Source: Nocardioides sp.
GTDB lineage: Bacteria; Actinomycetota; Actinomycetes; Propionibacteriales; Nocardioidaceae
Assembly (NCBI RefSeq): GCF_004803405.1
Contig: NZ_SSXI01000226.1
Location: 63,837-127,836, forward strand
DNA: 64,000 nucleotides
Reading direction: 5' to 3'
The position numbers and the translations under genes were made by a program. Below the pieces are notes generated by a model. The model did not search any database. It saw nothing but the letters and a program-made list of their open reading frames with translations, and was not told where the DNA came from. The first letter of the stretch is position 1, and the number at the start of each line of letters is the position of its first letter. Below are positions 35,994 to 43,514 of this stretch, one piece after another.

Positions 35994-36818
35994 GTGGTGA
36001 TTGCTCTGGGCGTGCTCTGCATCGGGATGTTCGCCGTGGCGATCTGGCTGAGGCAGCAGAACCGGGGGCTGGAGAAGCAGCTGGTCGCAGCCGGCGAGCG
36101 GATCCATGAGCTGGAGTCCGACCTGGACGCGGCGCTGCGGCCGCCGCCGCCCAGCAGCTCGGCCGAGCGGGCCGTGCGTCGGGTGCTCCGGACCGCGTCG
36201 AAGGTCCGGGAGCACGGCATCACCGGCCTGATCCAGAGCACCCTCGAGGACGTCCAGACCTGGGCCAGCGCCGACGAGCGCGCCGACATCCTCAACATGG
36301 CGGCCTCCGACGGCACGGTCACCCTGTTCTTCTCCGACATCGAGAGCTCCACGCAGCTCAACGAGCAGCTCGGCGACGCGACCTGGGTGAAGGTCCTGGC
36401 TGCCCACGACCGGGTGCTGCGCGGCCGGATCGCGCAGTACCGCGGCCAGGTGGTGAAGACCGCCGGTGACGGCTTCATGGTCGCCTTCCGCGACACGGAG
36501 GCGGCCTGCCGGGCCGCGCTGGACATCCAGCGTGACCTGCCGAGGGATCCGGCGCTACGGCGGCACGGCCGGATCCAGGTGCGGATCGGTATCCACACCG
36601 GTCAGGTGGTGGCGCGCGACGGTGACTACTTCGGGCGGAACGTCGCCATGGCCGCCCGGGTCGCCGACCTGGCGCACGGCGGCGAGGTACTCGGCAGCGA
36701 CGCCGTCCGCGAGGCGCTCGACGAGGACGCCGCGGTGGAGCTGGCCGAGATGTCCTCGGTCGAGCTCAGGGGGCTCGGCGGCGAGCACGTCGTCTGGCAG
36801 ATCCTCCCGCCGGCCTGA
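35994..36818 (+). CDS. Membrane-anchored class III adenylate/guanylate cyclase
   Basis: This 274-residue protein has one N-terminal transmembrane helix (1-19), a short coiled coil (20-48) and a class III cyclase domain from about 105. Metal-binding aspartates are D115 in FFSDIESS and D159 in KTAGDGF. GRNVAMAARVADLA near 213 carries the transition-state Asn and Arg, so it should be active as a homodimer. It makes cAMP or cGMP; VKTAGDG favours ATP. A longer in-frame reading reaches back to 35733 but would run antisense through the MoxR gene. Confidence 0.85.
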   Translation: MVIALGVLCIGMFAVAIWLRQQNRGLEKQLVAAGERIHELESDLDAALRPPPPSSSAERAVRRVLRTASKVREHGITGLIQSTLEDVQTWASADERADILNMAASDGTVTLFFSDIESSTQLNEQLGDATWVKVLAAHDRVLRGRIAQYRGQVVKTAGDGFMVAFRDTEAACRAALDIQRDLPRDPALRRHGRIQVRIGIHTGQVVARDGDYFGRNVAMAARVADLAHGGEVLGSDAVREALDEDAAVELAEMSSVELRGLGGEHVVWQILPPA

Positions 36819-36821
36819 CGC

Positions 36822-37631
36822 TCAGGCGTCCCGGCCGTCGCGGAACACCGGCGGCCGTCCCTGCCTGCGGGCCAGGCTGGCCTCCTCGAAGTTGTCGGTG
36901 AGCAGTCGCAGGTAGAGCTGCCCGATCCCCTCGCTCGGCAGGTGTGCCTCCACGGAGGATGCCGCGATCCCTGCCTGGAGGGACTTCTTGGTCAGCTCGA
37001 CGCCCGGCTGCGAGAAGCTCGCGATCCGCCGCCCGACCTCGACCGCGGCCGTGAGGACGTCGTCGTGGACGGCCGAGACCAGCCCGGCGCGCTCGGCCTC
37101 CTCGGCCGACATGTCCCGCCCCGTCAGCATCAGCTCCGCCGCGCGGGTGGAGCCGATCGCCCGCGGCAGGAGGTACGACAGCCCGAGCTCACTGGCCGTC
37201 AGGCCGTTGTTGATGCCCGCGGCCCGGAAGTACGCCGACGGCGCGGCGTAACGCAGGTCGCACGCCAGTGCCAGGCAGAGCCCCCCGCCGATCGCCGCGC
37301 CGTTGATCGCCGCGATGACCGGTTGATGCAGCCGGCGCAGCGTGAGCACCACGTCCTCCAACGCCTCCATCGCGCGCAGCGCGTACGTCGGGCGCGTCAC
37401 CCCGGCCACGCCCGGGGGCACCCCGGCGGACTCCTGGTCGGCGCCGGAGCAGAAGCCGTGGCCGTTCCCGGTCAGGACCACCGCGCGGACGCCGTTGTCC
37501 TGGCCGATCTCACGCAGCACGTCGTGCAGGGGCACCATCACGTCGTAGGCCATGGCGTTCATCCGCTCCGGGCGGTTGAGCGTGACGACTGCGACCTCGG
37601 GAACCGGCCGGTCCTGCAGGACGAAGCTCAT
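36822..37631 (-). CDS. Enoyl-CoA hydratase/isomerase family protein
   Basis: This 269-residue crotonase has the oxyanion-hole segments FCSGAD near 60 and NGAAIGGGLCLALACDLR near 110. The first catalytic glutamate of true hydratases (in GGGCE) is Cys119 here, while the second is kept as Glu148 in TASELGLSYLLPR. It may be an isomerase or a single-acid hydratase like several steroid-degrading EchA proteins. It starts 6 bp after the Ltp2-like gene, in the same operon. Confidence 0.85.
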   Translation of the reverse strand: MSFVLQDRPVPEVAVVTLNRPERMNAMAYDVMVPLHDVLREIGQDNGVRAVVLTGNGHGFCSGADQESAGVPPGVAGVTRPTYALRAMEALEDVVLTLRRLHQPVIAAINGAAIGGGLCLALACDLRYAAPSAYFRAAGINNGLTASELGLSYLLPRAIGSTRAAELMLTGRDMSAEEAERAGLVSAVHDDVLTAAVEVGRRIASFSQPGVELTKKSLQAGIAASSVEAHLPSEGIGQLYLRLLTDNFEEASLARRQGRPPVFRDGRDA

Positions 37632-37637
37632 CGGCGC

Positions 37638-38828
37638 TCAGACCGCCAGCAGCACCGAGGAGCCGTGCCCGAAGAGGCCCTGGTTGGCGGTGAGGCCGAC
37701 CTTCGCGCCCTCGACCTGCCTGCCCTCCGCGTCGCCGCGGAGCTGCCAGGCGAGCTCGCAGACCTGCGCGATCGCCTGGGCCGGGACCGCCTCGCCGAAG
37801 CAGGCCAGCCCCCCGGAGGGGTTGACCGGGATCCGCCCGCCGATCGTGGTCTCGCCGGACCGGAGCAGCACCTCGGCCTCGCCGCGCTTGCAGAGCTGGA
37901 GGTCCTCGATCCAGTCCAGCTCGAGCGCTGTCGAGAGGTCGTAGACCTCGGCCACGTCGACGTCCTCGGGCCCGATGCCGGCCTCCTCGTAGGCGGCCTG
38001 GCCGATCGCCTCCTTGAACGTCAGCTCGGGCGCGCCCGCGACGGCGGTCGAGTCGGTCGAGAGCAGCGGCATGTCGATCGTGGTGTTCGGGAAGGTCGGG
38101 GTCACCGTGGAGACGGCCTCGACCCGGACCGGGTTGGCGATGCCGTGCCGCCTCGCGTACTCGACGCTGGTGAGCACGACTGCGGCAGCGCCGTCGGAGG
38201 TGGCGCAGATGTCGAGCAGGTGGAGCGGGTCGCACACGACCGGCGAGGCGAGCACGTCGGCCACCGTGGTCTCCTTGCGGAACCGGGCGTAGGGGTTCCT
38301 CAGGCCGTGCCTGGCGTTCTTCACCTTCACCAACGCGTTGTCCTCGGCCGTCGCGCCGTAGAGATCCATCCGGCGCCGTGCGTAGAGCGCGAAGTACGCC
38401 GGGTTCGTCATGCCCAGCAGCCGGAACCGCAGCCAGTCGGGGTCGTCCCAGCGCTCGCCGGCGTTGGGCGCGAGGAAGCCCTTGGGCGTGGTGTCGGCGC
38501 CGACGACGAGCGCCACCTCGCACATCCCGGCGAGGATCCGGGCGCGGGCCGTGTCGATGGCCTGGGCCCCGGTGGCGCACGCGGCGTACGACGTCGCGAT
38601 CCGCGCACCGTTCCAGCCCAGTGCCTGGGCGAAGGTCGACCCCGCGACGTAGCCCGCGTAGCCGTTGCGCACGGTCTCGCCGCCGACCACGAGATCGACG
38701 TCCGACCAGGGGATGCCCGAGTCCTTCAGCGCAGCGCGGGCCGCGTGCACGCCGTACTCGACGAAGCTGCGTCCCCACTTGCCCCACGGGTGCATGCCGA
38801 CCCCGGCGATCGCGACTGCGTTGCTCAT
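37638..38828 (-). CDS. Thiolase-fold protein, probable Ltp2-like steroid side-chain aldolase
   Basis: This 396-residue protein of the SCP2-thiolase fold keeps a cysteine at 84 (SYAACATGAQA), but two other thiolase motifs differ. The usual HDxF histidine is replaced by Tyr296 in EVYDLST, and the GHP histidine region reads FGEAV (344-348). Those changes are those of Ltp2-type retro-aldolases, which work with a DUF35 partner. The DUF35 gene overlaps it as ATGA. It would cleave a 17-hydroxy steroid CoA thioester, releasing propionyl-CoA or a similar unit. Confidence 0.8.
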   Translation of the reverse strand: MSNAVAIAGVGMHPWGKWGRSFVEYGVHAARAALKDSGIPWSDVDLVVGGETVRNGYAGYVAGSTFAQALGWNGARIATSYAACATGAQAIDTARARILAGMCEVALVVGADTTPKGFLAPNAGERWDDPDWLRFRLLGMTNPAYFALYARRRMDLYGATAEDNALVKVKNARHGLRNPYARFRKETTVADVLASPVVCDPLHLLDICATSDGAAAVVLTSVEYARRHGIANPVRVEAVSTVTPTFPNTTIDMPLLSTDSTAVAGAPELTFKEAIGQAAYEEAGIGPEDVDVAEVYDLSTALELDWIEDLQLCKRGEAEVLLRSGETTIGGRIPVNPSGGLACFGEAVPAQAIAQVCELAWQLRGDAEGRQVEGAKVGLTANQGLFGHGSSVLLAV

Positions 38829-39268
38829 CGGACCGGCCTCCAGCGGTAGATCGTGCGGTCTCCCGAGTCATCGGTGTTGAGGGTCTCGACGACGAGCTCG
38901 ACCTCGGCGCCGACCTTCAGGTCCGCGACGCCGTAGCCGTCGGCCACCTGACCGAGCACGACGATCCCCTCGGGGAGCTCGACCGCGGCCAGCGCGAACG
39001 GCTGGTAGGGCTCTGCCTGCGGGACGTACGGCGCCGGCGGCTGGTACTGCGCGTCGGTGTAGGACCAGACGGTGCCGCGGCGCGAGAGCTCGACGGTCTC
39101 GTGCTCCTCGCCGTCACAGGTCGGGTTCCGGCAGTAGGACGTCGCGCCCCCTGCCTCGCTGGAGACCGGCGGGAACACGATGTTGCTGCAGCCGATGCAG
39201 CGGGAGGCGAGGAGGTGCGGCTCCTCGCCGGTCGTGAACCAGCCGTCGATGACGGGCGTGGCGGTCAT
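38825..39268 (-). CDS. DUF35 Zn-ribbon/OB-fold protein, partner of the Ltp2-like protein
   Basis: This 147-residue protein has a rubredoxin-like zinc ribbon with CIGC near 24 and CRNPTC near 46, followed by an OB fold (about 60-140) with GTVWSYTDAQYQPPAPY. DUF35 proteins bind thiolase-fold enzymes and are needed for Ltp2 aldolase activity. It is the first gene of the three-gene operon, under a KstR-like operator. Confidence 0.85.
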   Translation of the reverse strand: MTATPVIDGWFTTGEEPHLLASRCIGCSNIVFPPVSSEAGGATSYCRNPTCDGEEHETVELSRRGTVWSYTDAQYQPPAPYVPQAEPYQPFALAAVELPEGIVVLGQVADGYGVADLKVGAEVELVVETLNTDDSGDRTIYRWRPVR

Positions 39269-39298
39269 GCGGCCCCCTCCGTGGCACTCGGCCAGAAC

Positions 39299-39312
39299 TA
39301 GAACGTGTTCTC
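39299..39312. promoter_or_regulatory. KstR-like operator
   Basis: TAGAACGTGTTCTC matches the published KstR motif TNNAACNNGTTNNA at all positions except the last. Extended, CTAGAACGTGTTCTC has good dyad symmetry. It lies 31 bp upstream of the DUF35 start and overlaps the likely transcription start. KstR represses cholesterol-catabolism genes in actinobacteria. Confidence 0.7.
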
Positions 39313-39318
39313 ACTCTA
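39313..39318 (-). promoter_or_regulatory. -10 box (TAGAGT) of the DUF35/Ltp2/ECH operon
   Basis: TAGAGT on the minus strand directly abuts the KstR-like dyad, which would place the operator over the transcription start. No clear -35 box is seen. Confidence 0.5.
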
Positions 39319-39343
39319 GCGGAGAGCAGGGGCAGGGTCGGAC

Positions 39344-39360
39344 GTCCCGTCTGACGGGAC
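39344..39360 (-). terminator. Hairpin downstream of the 2H-phosphoesterase-like gene
   Basis: GTCCCGT and ACGGGAC form a 7-bp stem with a 3-nt loop, starting 6 bp after the stop of the gene at 39367. No U-tract follows. Confidence 0.5.
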
Positions 39361-39366
39361 CGGGCG

Positions 39367-39936
39367 TCACGCCCCGGCGCGGCGGTCCAGCGGATGGCCG
39401 AGCTCGACGAACCCGTACTCCTCGCAGATCGCACCGCCGGCGAACCAGCGGGTCCGGAGCAGTGAGACACCCGCGGCCTCCCACTCCATGCCGGTCCACG
39501 CGGGCGTCCCGCGCTCCAGGCCGAGAGCGGACGATCCGGAGGAGAGCCGGGCGGGCGTCGCGATCGGAAGCGCGGGACGGAACCGGCGTCGATCGACGTA
39601 GAGGTTGACCCGAGCCGCCACCTGGGCGACGACCTGGGCGATCGAGGTCAGCGGTGCGACGTCACCGATCAGCGGGACGAGCACGTCGCCGTCGTGGCCG
39701 ACGTCGACCCCGGCGAACCGGACCACCGGCGCAGGCTCGTTCGCTAGTCGTGCGACGAGCGCGGCCCGCAGCCGACGCGCGTCAGCGTCGGTCACGTTGC
39801 CGAAGCCGGCCACCGGGACGTCCAGCCGGTCCGGCGGCGTGGAACGCAGCTCCGAGAGCACGTCGATTCGGTCGCTGGCCTCGCGAAGCTCGTGCAACAC
39901 CGGCTCGGGCGGCACGAACGCGGCTCGCAACATCAT
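39367..39936 (-). CDS. Degenerate 2H phosphoesterase (LigT/2'-5' RNA ligase-like)
   Basis: This 189-residue protein has the overall pattern of the 2H superfamily: an N-terminal FVPPEPVL strand, VPVAGFGNVTDADARRL, and a second half ending RRFRPALPIATPARL. The two catalytic HxT motifs should fall at LDVPVAGFG (near 41) and FRPALPIA, but neither contains histidine. It therefore probably does not catalyse phosphodiester chemistry and may bind nucleotide or RNA. The ATG at 39936 is preferred over a GTG three codons upstream. Confidence 0.65.
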   Translation of the reverse strand: MMLRAAFVPPEPVLHELREASDRIDVLSELRSTPPDRLDVPVAGFGNVTDADARRLRAALVARLANEPAPVVRFAGVDVGHDGDVLVPLIGDVAPLTSIAQVVAQVAARVNLYVDRRRFRPALPIATPARLSSGSSALGLERGTPAWTGMEWEAAGVSLLRTRWFAGGAICEEYGFVELGHPLDRRAGA

Positions 39937-40011
39937 GGTGACCACACCCCTCTCACCGGCCCCGATCGGACAGCAGGGCGCGATCCGTAGCGGAACGGCG
40001 GAACGCGTGGG

Positions 40012-41811
40012 CTACTCCGCCGGGTCGGGCTCCTCGCCGGCCTCGGCCGGCGGCGGGTCGGGCGACTCGCACTTCACGGTGTCGGAGGGGGTGTAGACGG
40101 TGTGGAACTTCTCGGTCTTCACGACCTCCGAGTCGCCGTGCCTGCGGAAGATCCGGGTCACGTCCACCTGGAAGCCGGACCAGCCGGAGTGAGGCTCGCA
40201 GTCGGGCGTCGTCAGGGTTCTGGTCTTCGGCGGGACGTACGCGTAGCGGCGAGAGGTCGTGGTGTCGATGTCCCAGTACTTCGTGGACCACATCTGCACG
40301 GTCACCACCCCCTGCCGGTCGAAGCTGCTCGGCTCGACCCACGCGCGGATCAGGACCCCGTACGGGGTGTCGTTCTCGAACTCCAGGTCGACCGTCGGCC
40401 ACGCGACGGTCGCCTCGCGACCGACCGGGTAGCGGTCGATGTAGAAAGAGTGCGGCTTGTGCTCGATGTCCTTCAGACCCGCGAAGAACATGGCGTTGAA
40501 GGTCGTGGTCGCCAGCTGCGAGACACCACCGCCGAGGTCCTTGCGGAGGATGCCGTTGCTGATGATGTAGCCCTCGGTGAAGCCGTTCTCGGCGGTCCGC
40601 TCCCCCACGGTCTCGTTGAGCGAGAACCGCTCTCCGGGCTTGACCACGGTGCCGTCGATCAGCTCGGCGGCACGACCGATGTTCACGTTCCGGTAGTCGG
40701 CGTGCGGGTAGAACGTCTTGAACTCGGAGACCTTCTCGACGATCTTCAGGGCCCTCGCGTCCTTCGTGGTGAACGCGGCCTCCACCACCTTCGCCTTGAC
40801 CGTCCCCCGGCGCGAGCCGGGCGGCGCCGTCAGCAGGCGCTCGAACACGGAGGCGACCTCGGCGGGGTCGAAGCTGACGCCGGGCTTGGCCGGGATCACC
40901 CGGGGCTTGCCGTTGACCAGGCGGACGGTCGCGTCGACCGGCTTGCCGTCGGTGGTCGCGCCGTTGACGAGGCGGGTGAGCACCGCCTCGTCGATGACGG
41001 GAACCAGCTCGCCGTTCTCCGGCTCCATCGCGAGTGCCCGGAAGTACTGCGCCGGCTTCAGGCGGATCCGGTTCTTGCCGAACACCAGGTCGACCGGGTC
41101 GGCCATGGCCGGGTTCGCGAAGCCCTCGGCCGCCTCGGCGACGTCGGAGTCGTCGATCTCGGGCTCCGCCGGCGCCACCGTCAGCTCGACCTCGGCGTCC
41201 TCGCCGAGGTAGGCGCCGATGATGGCGTCGCGGGCCGCGTCGCGGTCGATCTCCTCGCCGCGGACAGCCTCGGCGGTCTCGACCCCGTCGGACGTGAACG
41301 TCACCCGGCCGTCCTGGGGCGGCGTCCCGAGGCCCTCGGACAGCTCGTCGAGCTTCGCGTCCAGACGCTGCTCGTCGATCACCACGACGGCGTCGACGTC
41401 CCCGCCGCTGGTGAAGTAGTCCCACTGCCGCCCGGGGCTCCAGCTCTCGCCGGCACCGGCCTCGTCGACGGACGCCGCGTAGTCGACGGAGAGGCCGATC
41501 TCCTCAGGTCGGACCGTGGCGGTGCGGGGTGTCGACCCGGACGCCTCGACCGACACCTCGATCGGCGCGTCGGCGCGGTCCTCGAAGGCCGCTTCGAGGG
41601 TGCTCATCGCCTTCGCTCGGGTCAGGCCGCCGACGTCGACGCCGGAGATGGACGTACCGCGGGGCACCTTGTCCCCGGCCACGGCATACGCCGCGGCGTA
41701 GCCGCCGCTCACGAGGAGCACGAGCGCGGCGACGACAGCGATCACGACCCTGCCGCCGGGGCGCTCGCGCTTCGCGTCTGCGCCGTCGGCGCCGGACTCC
41801 CACATCGTCAC
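40012..41811 (-). CDS. VanW family cell-wall protein with peptidoglycan-binding-like domains
   Basis: This 599-residue protein has an N-terminal transmembrane anchor (VVIAVVAALVLLVSGGYAAA, about 30-50). It is followed by two beta-rich repeats of the YoaR-like putative peptidoglycan-binding type (PRGTSISGVDVGGLT near 66) and a VanW domain near 390-530 with ISNGILRKDLGGGVSQLATT. The tail is Pro/Glu-rich. GTG at 41811 is chosen because TAGGAT lies 7 nt upstream; an in-frame ATG at 41820 is the alternative. The role is probably in envelope maintenance. Confidence 0.82.
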   Translation of the reverse strand: MTMWESGADGADAKRERPGGRVVIAVVAALVLLVSGGYAAAYAVAGDKVPRGTSISGVDVGGLTRAKAMSTLEAAFEDRADAPIEVSVEASGSTPRTATVRPEEIGLSVDYAASVDEAGAGESWSPGRQWDYFTSGGDVDAVVVIDEQRLDAKLDELSEGLGTPPQDGRVTFTSDGVETAEAVRGEEIDRDAARDAIIGAYLGEDAEVELTVAPAEPEIDDSDVAEAAEGFANPAMADPVDLVFGKNRIRLKPAQYFRALAMEPENGELVPVIDEAVLTRLVNGATTDGKPVDATVRLVNGKPRVIPAKPGVSFDPAEVASVFERLLTAPPGSRRGTVKAKVVEAAFTTKDARALKIVEKVSEFKTFYPHADYRNVNIGRAAELIDGTVVKPGERFSLNETVGERTAENGFTEGYIISNGILRKDLGGGVSQLATTTFNAMFFAGLKDIEHKPHSFYIDRYPVGREATVAWPTVDLEFENDTPYGVLIRAWVEPSSFDRQGVVTVQMWSTKYWDIDTTTSRRYAYVPPKTRTLTTPDCEPHSGWSGFQVDVTRIFRRHGDSEVVKTEKFHTVYTPSDTVKCESPDPPPAEAGEEPDPAE

Positions 41812-41818
41812 GCCGGCC

Positions 41819-41824
41819 ATCCTA
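41819..41824 (-). promoter_or_regulatory. -10 box (TAGGAT) of the VanW gene, leaderless
   Basis: TAGGAT lies 7 nt before the GTG at 41811 and overlaps the end of the upstream membrane-protein gene. Confidence 0.45.
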
Positions 41825-42187
41825 GGTAGCCGGTCCGGCGCCCCCGGAATCCTCAGCCGCGCCACGCCGGGGCATCAGCCCCGTGAAGCCGGCCCCGAAC
41901 ACGGCGATCCCAGCCCCCAGCAGCAGGTACCCGGACGGGTCCCCGGACACGAGGTAGTCCCCCTCCGGCCGCTCCGGTGTGACCAGCAGCAGCGCCACGG
42001 CCCAGCCGGTCGCGAAGGGCAGACGCGTCCCCCAGCCGGCCGGGAGCGCGACCAGCGTCGCGGCCGTCGCGGCGATGCCGAGACCCAGCCCCCACCAGTA
42101 GTCGTGGAGCAGCACGGTGCACAGCGACATGGCGGACCCGAGCACGAGGCACGGCACCACGAGCGCCGCACGGAGCGCCGCACGCAC
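41822..42187 (-). CDS. DUF6113-like small membrane protein
   Basis: This 121-residue protein has four hydrophobic segments (for example LRAALVVPCLVLGSAM and YLLLGAGIAVFGAGFTGL). It resembles the small membrane proteins encoded next to mshB in many actinobacteria; I am not certain of the DUF number. The GTG at 42187 lies 1 bp after the mshB stop, so the two are co-transcribed. Function is unknown. Confidence 0.65.
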   Translation of the reverse strand: MRAALRAALVVPCLVLGSAMSLCTVLLHDYWWGLGLGIAATAATLVALPAGWGTRLPFATGWAVALLLVTPERPEGDYLVSGDPSGYLLLGAGIAVFGAGFTGLMPRRGAAEDSGGAGPAT

Positions 42188-42188
42188 G

Positions 42189-43112
42189 TCAGTTCGCGGG
42201 GATCCCGGAGAAGAGGTCGGTCTCCCAACCATCCTCCCCGAGCTCGCCGGGCACGCCCTTCACCAGCCGGTACTGCTCGCGTCCCAACGCCTCGGCGCCC
42301 TTGTTGTTGGACAGCGCGAAGAACGGGCCGTCGGTGGTGATCTGGGTGGCGTGCGCGCGCAGCGCGTCGAGCTTGCGGTCGACGTACTCGCTCGCGTCGA
42401 TCTCGCAGCTGATGTCACCGTCGGGACTGAACAGGGGCGGCAGCTGACCGTCCGGCTCCATCCCCTCGAACGACGTGGTGTCGCCCGCGTCGCGCAGCCG
42501 GCGGAGGCTCTCGCGCATCCGGCTCTCCGAGATCGTGCCCCAGTAGATCTTCGCGATGTCCCACGCCGGGCCAAGGTCACGGCGGTACGACGGCGCGGCG
42601 GCGAGCTGAGCGCCGTACATCGCCACGCGGTGGGCCTGGATGTGGTCGGGATGGCCGTACCCGCCGAACTCGTCGTAGGTCACCAGCACCTGCGGCCGGA
42701 CCTCGCGGATCACCGCGACCAGGTGGCTCGCGGCCTCGGTGAGGTCGGCGTTCCAGAAGGCGTTCTCATGCACCTCGTCGGCAGCGACGGCGTGGCCGTC
42801 CTCGTGCCACTTCATGCCCGAGTCCCGGTAGGTGCCGAAGCCGCCGAGGAAGCGGTGGTCGGAGACGCCGAGCGCCTTCATGGCGTTGGCGAGCTCTCCC
42901 TGGCGGTGCTCACCTAGACGGTCCTCGCGATCGGCCGCCAGGTGCTCGAGCTCGGGGACCAGGATCTCGCCCATCTCCCCCGCCGTGCAGGTGACCAGCG
43001 TGACGCCGCGCCCCTCGGCGGCGTACTTCGCCATCGTCGCGCCCTGGCCGATCGACTCGTCGTCGGGATGGGCGTGCACCAACAGCAGCCGGTGCGGCGG
43101 CGTCGCAGTCAT
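42189..43112 (-). CDS. mshB: Mycothiol deacetylase MshB
   Basis: This 307-residue LmbE-family zinc enzyme has [13 protein letters not shown] near 14 and [14 protein letters not shown] near 156, with [10 protein letters not shown] typical of MshB rather than Mca. It deacetylates GlcNAc-inositol to GlcN-inositol, the second-stage intermediate of mycothiol synthesis. The start is leaderless (TACGCT 7 nt upstream). It is paralogous to mca at 19843-20742. Confidence 0.95.
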   Translation of the reverse strand: MTATPPHRLLLVHAHPDDESIGQGATMAKYAAEGRGVTLVTCTAGEMGEILVPELEHLAADREDRLGEHRQGELANAMKALGVSDHRFLGGFGTYRDSGMKWHEDGHAVAADEVHENAFWNADLTEAASHLVAVIREVRPQVLVTYDEFGGYGHPDHIQAHRVAMYGAQLAAAPSYRRDLGPAWDIAKIYWGTISESRMRESLRRLRDAGDTTSFEGMEPDGQLPPLFSPDGDISCEIDASEYVDRKLDALRAHATQITTDGPFFALSNNKGAEALGREQYRLVKGVPGELGEDGWETDLFSGIPAN

Positions 43113-43119
43113 GTCCTGC

Positions 43120-43125
43120 AGCGTA
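43120..43125 (-). promoter_or_regulatory. -10 box (TACGCT) of mshB, leaderless
   Basis: It lies 7 nt before the ATG at 43112; a short 16-bp repeat tract follows 7 bp further upstream. Confidence 0.55.
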
Positions 43126-43132
43126 GTGAGGT

Positions 43133-43175
43133 GCCCGGCTGCCAGTCCGCCCGGCTGCCAGTCCGCCCGGCTGCC
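43133..43175. repeat. Tandem 16-bp repeat, 2.7 copies
   Basis: The unit GCCCGGCTGCCAGTCC occurs at 43133-43148 and 43149-43164, with an 11-bp partial copy to 43175. It sits upstream of the mshB promoter and downstream of the 96-residue gene. No function is evident. Confidence 0.85.
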
Positions 43176-43182
43176 GGAGTGG

Positions 43183-43473
43183 TCAGGGCTCGCGCTTGAG
43201 CCGCCGCGGCTGTTCCGGCAGCGGCAGCGGCGTGCCGGCCGCGGGAAGCGCGCCGTCGGTCGACGGCTCCTCGAAGTCCAGCCATCCGTCGTACATGTCG
43301 ACGAGCATGTCCAGCTGTATCTCGGGCGCGTCGGTGAGCACCGCCCAGGGGTGGTCCTCGTCGTCGTCCTCGCCCGCGAGCCTCTCCCGCACCACCTCCG
43401 CGGTATAGCCGCCGCGGACCAGGGCGAGCGCAGCTGCGCGCGCGTCGTCCTCGTCGAAGAAGATGCCCCTCAC
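43183..43473 (-). CDS. Small acidic protein, unknown
   Basis: This 96-residue protein has an N-terminal alpha/beta part ([22 protein letters not shown]), an acidic middle ([17 protein letters not shown]) and a Pro-rich tail. It resembles small uncharacterised actinobacterial proteins. GTG at 43473 is preferred because GATGAT lies 6 nt upstream; an ATG at 43491 would add six residues. It is divergent from the gene at 43515. Confidence 0.65.
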   Translation of the reverse strand: MRGIFFDEDDARAAALALVRGGYTAEVVRERLAGEDDDEDHPWAVLTDAPEIQLDMLVDMYDGWLDFEEPSTDGALPAAGTPLPLPEQPRRLKREP

Positions 43474-43501
43474 GGCCCCATCATCGCGCATCCTGCTCGG
43501 C

Positions 43502-43507
43502 TACCGT
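43502..43507 (+). promoter_or_regulatory. -10 box (TACCGT) of the gene at 43515, leaderless
   Basis: TACCGT lies 7 nt before the GTG at 43515. The divergent gene starts 41 bp away and also looks leaderless. Confidence 0.5.
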
Positions 43508-43514
43508 TGCGGCC

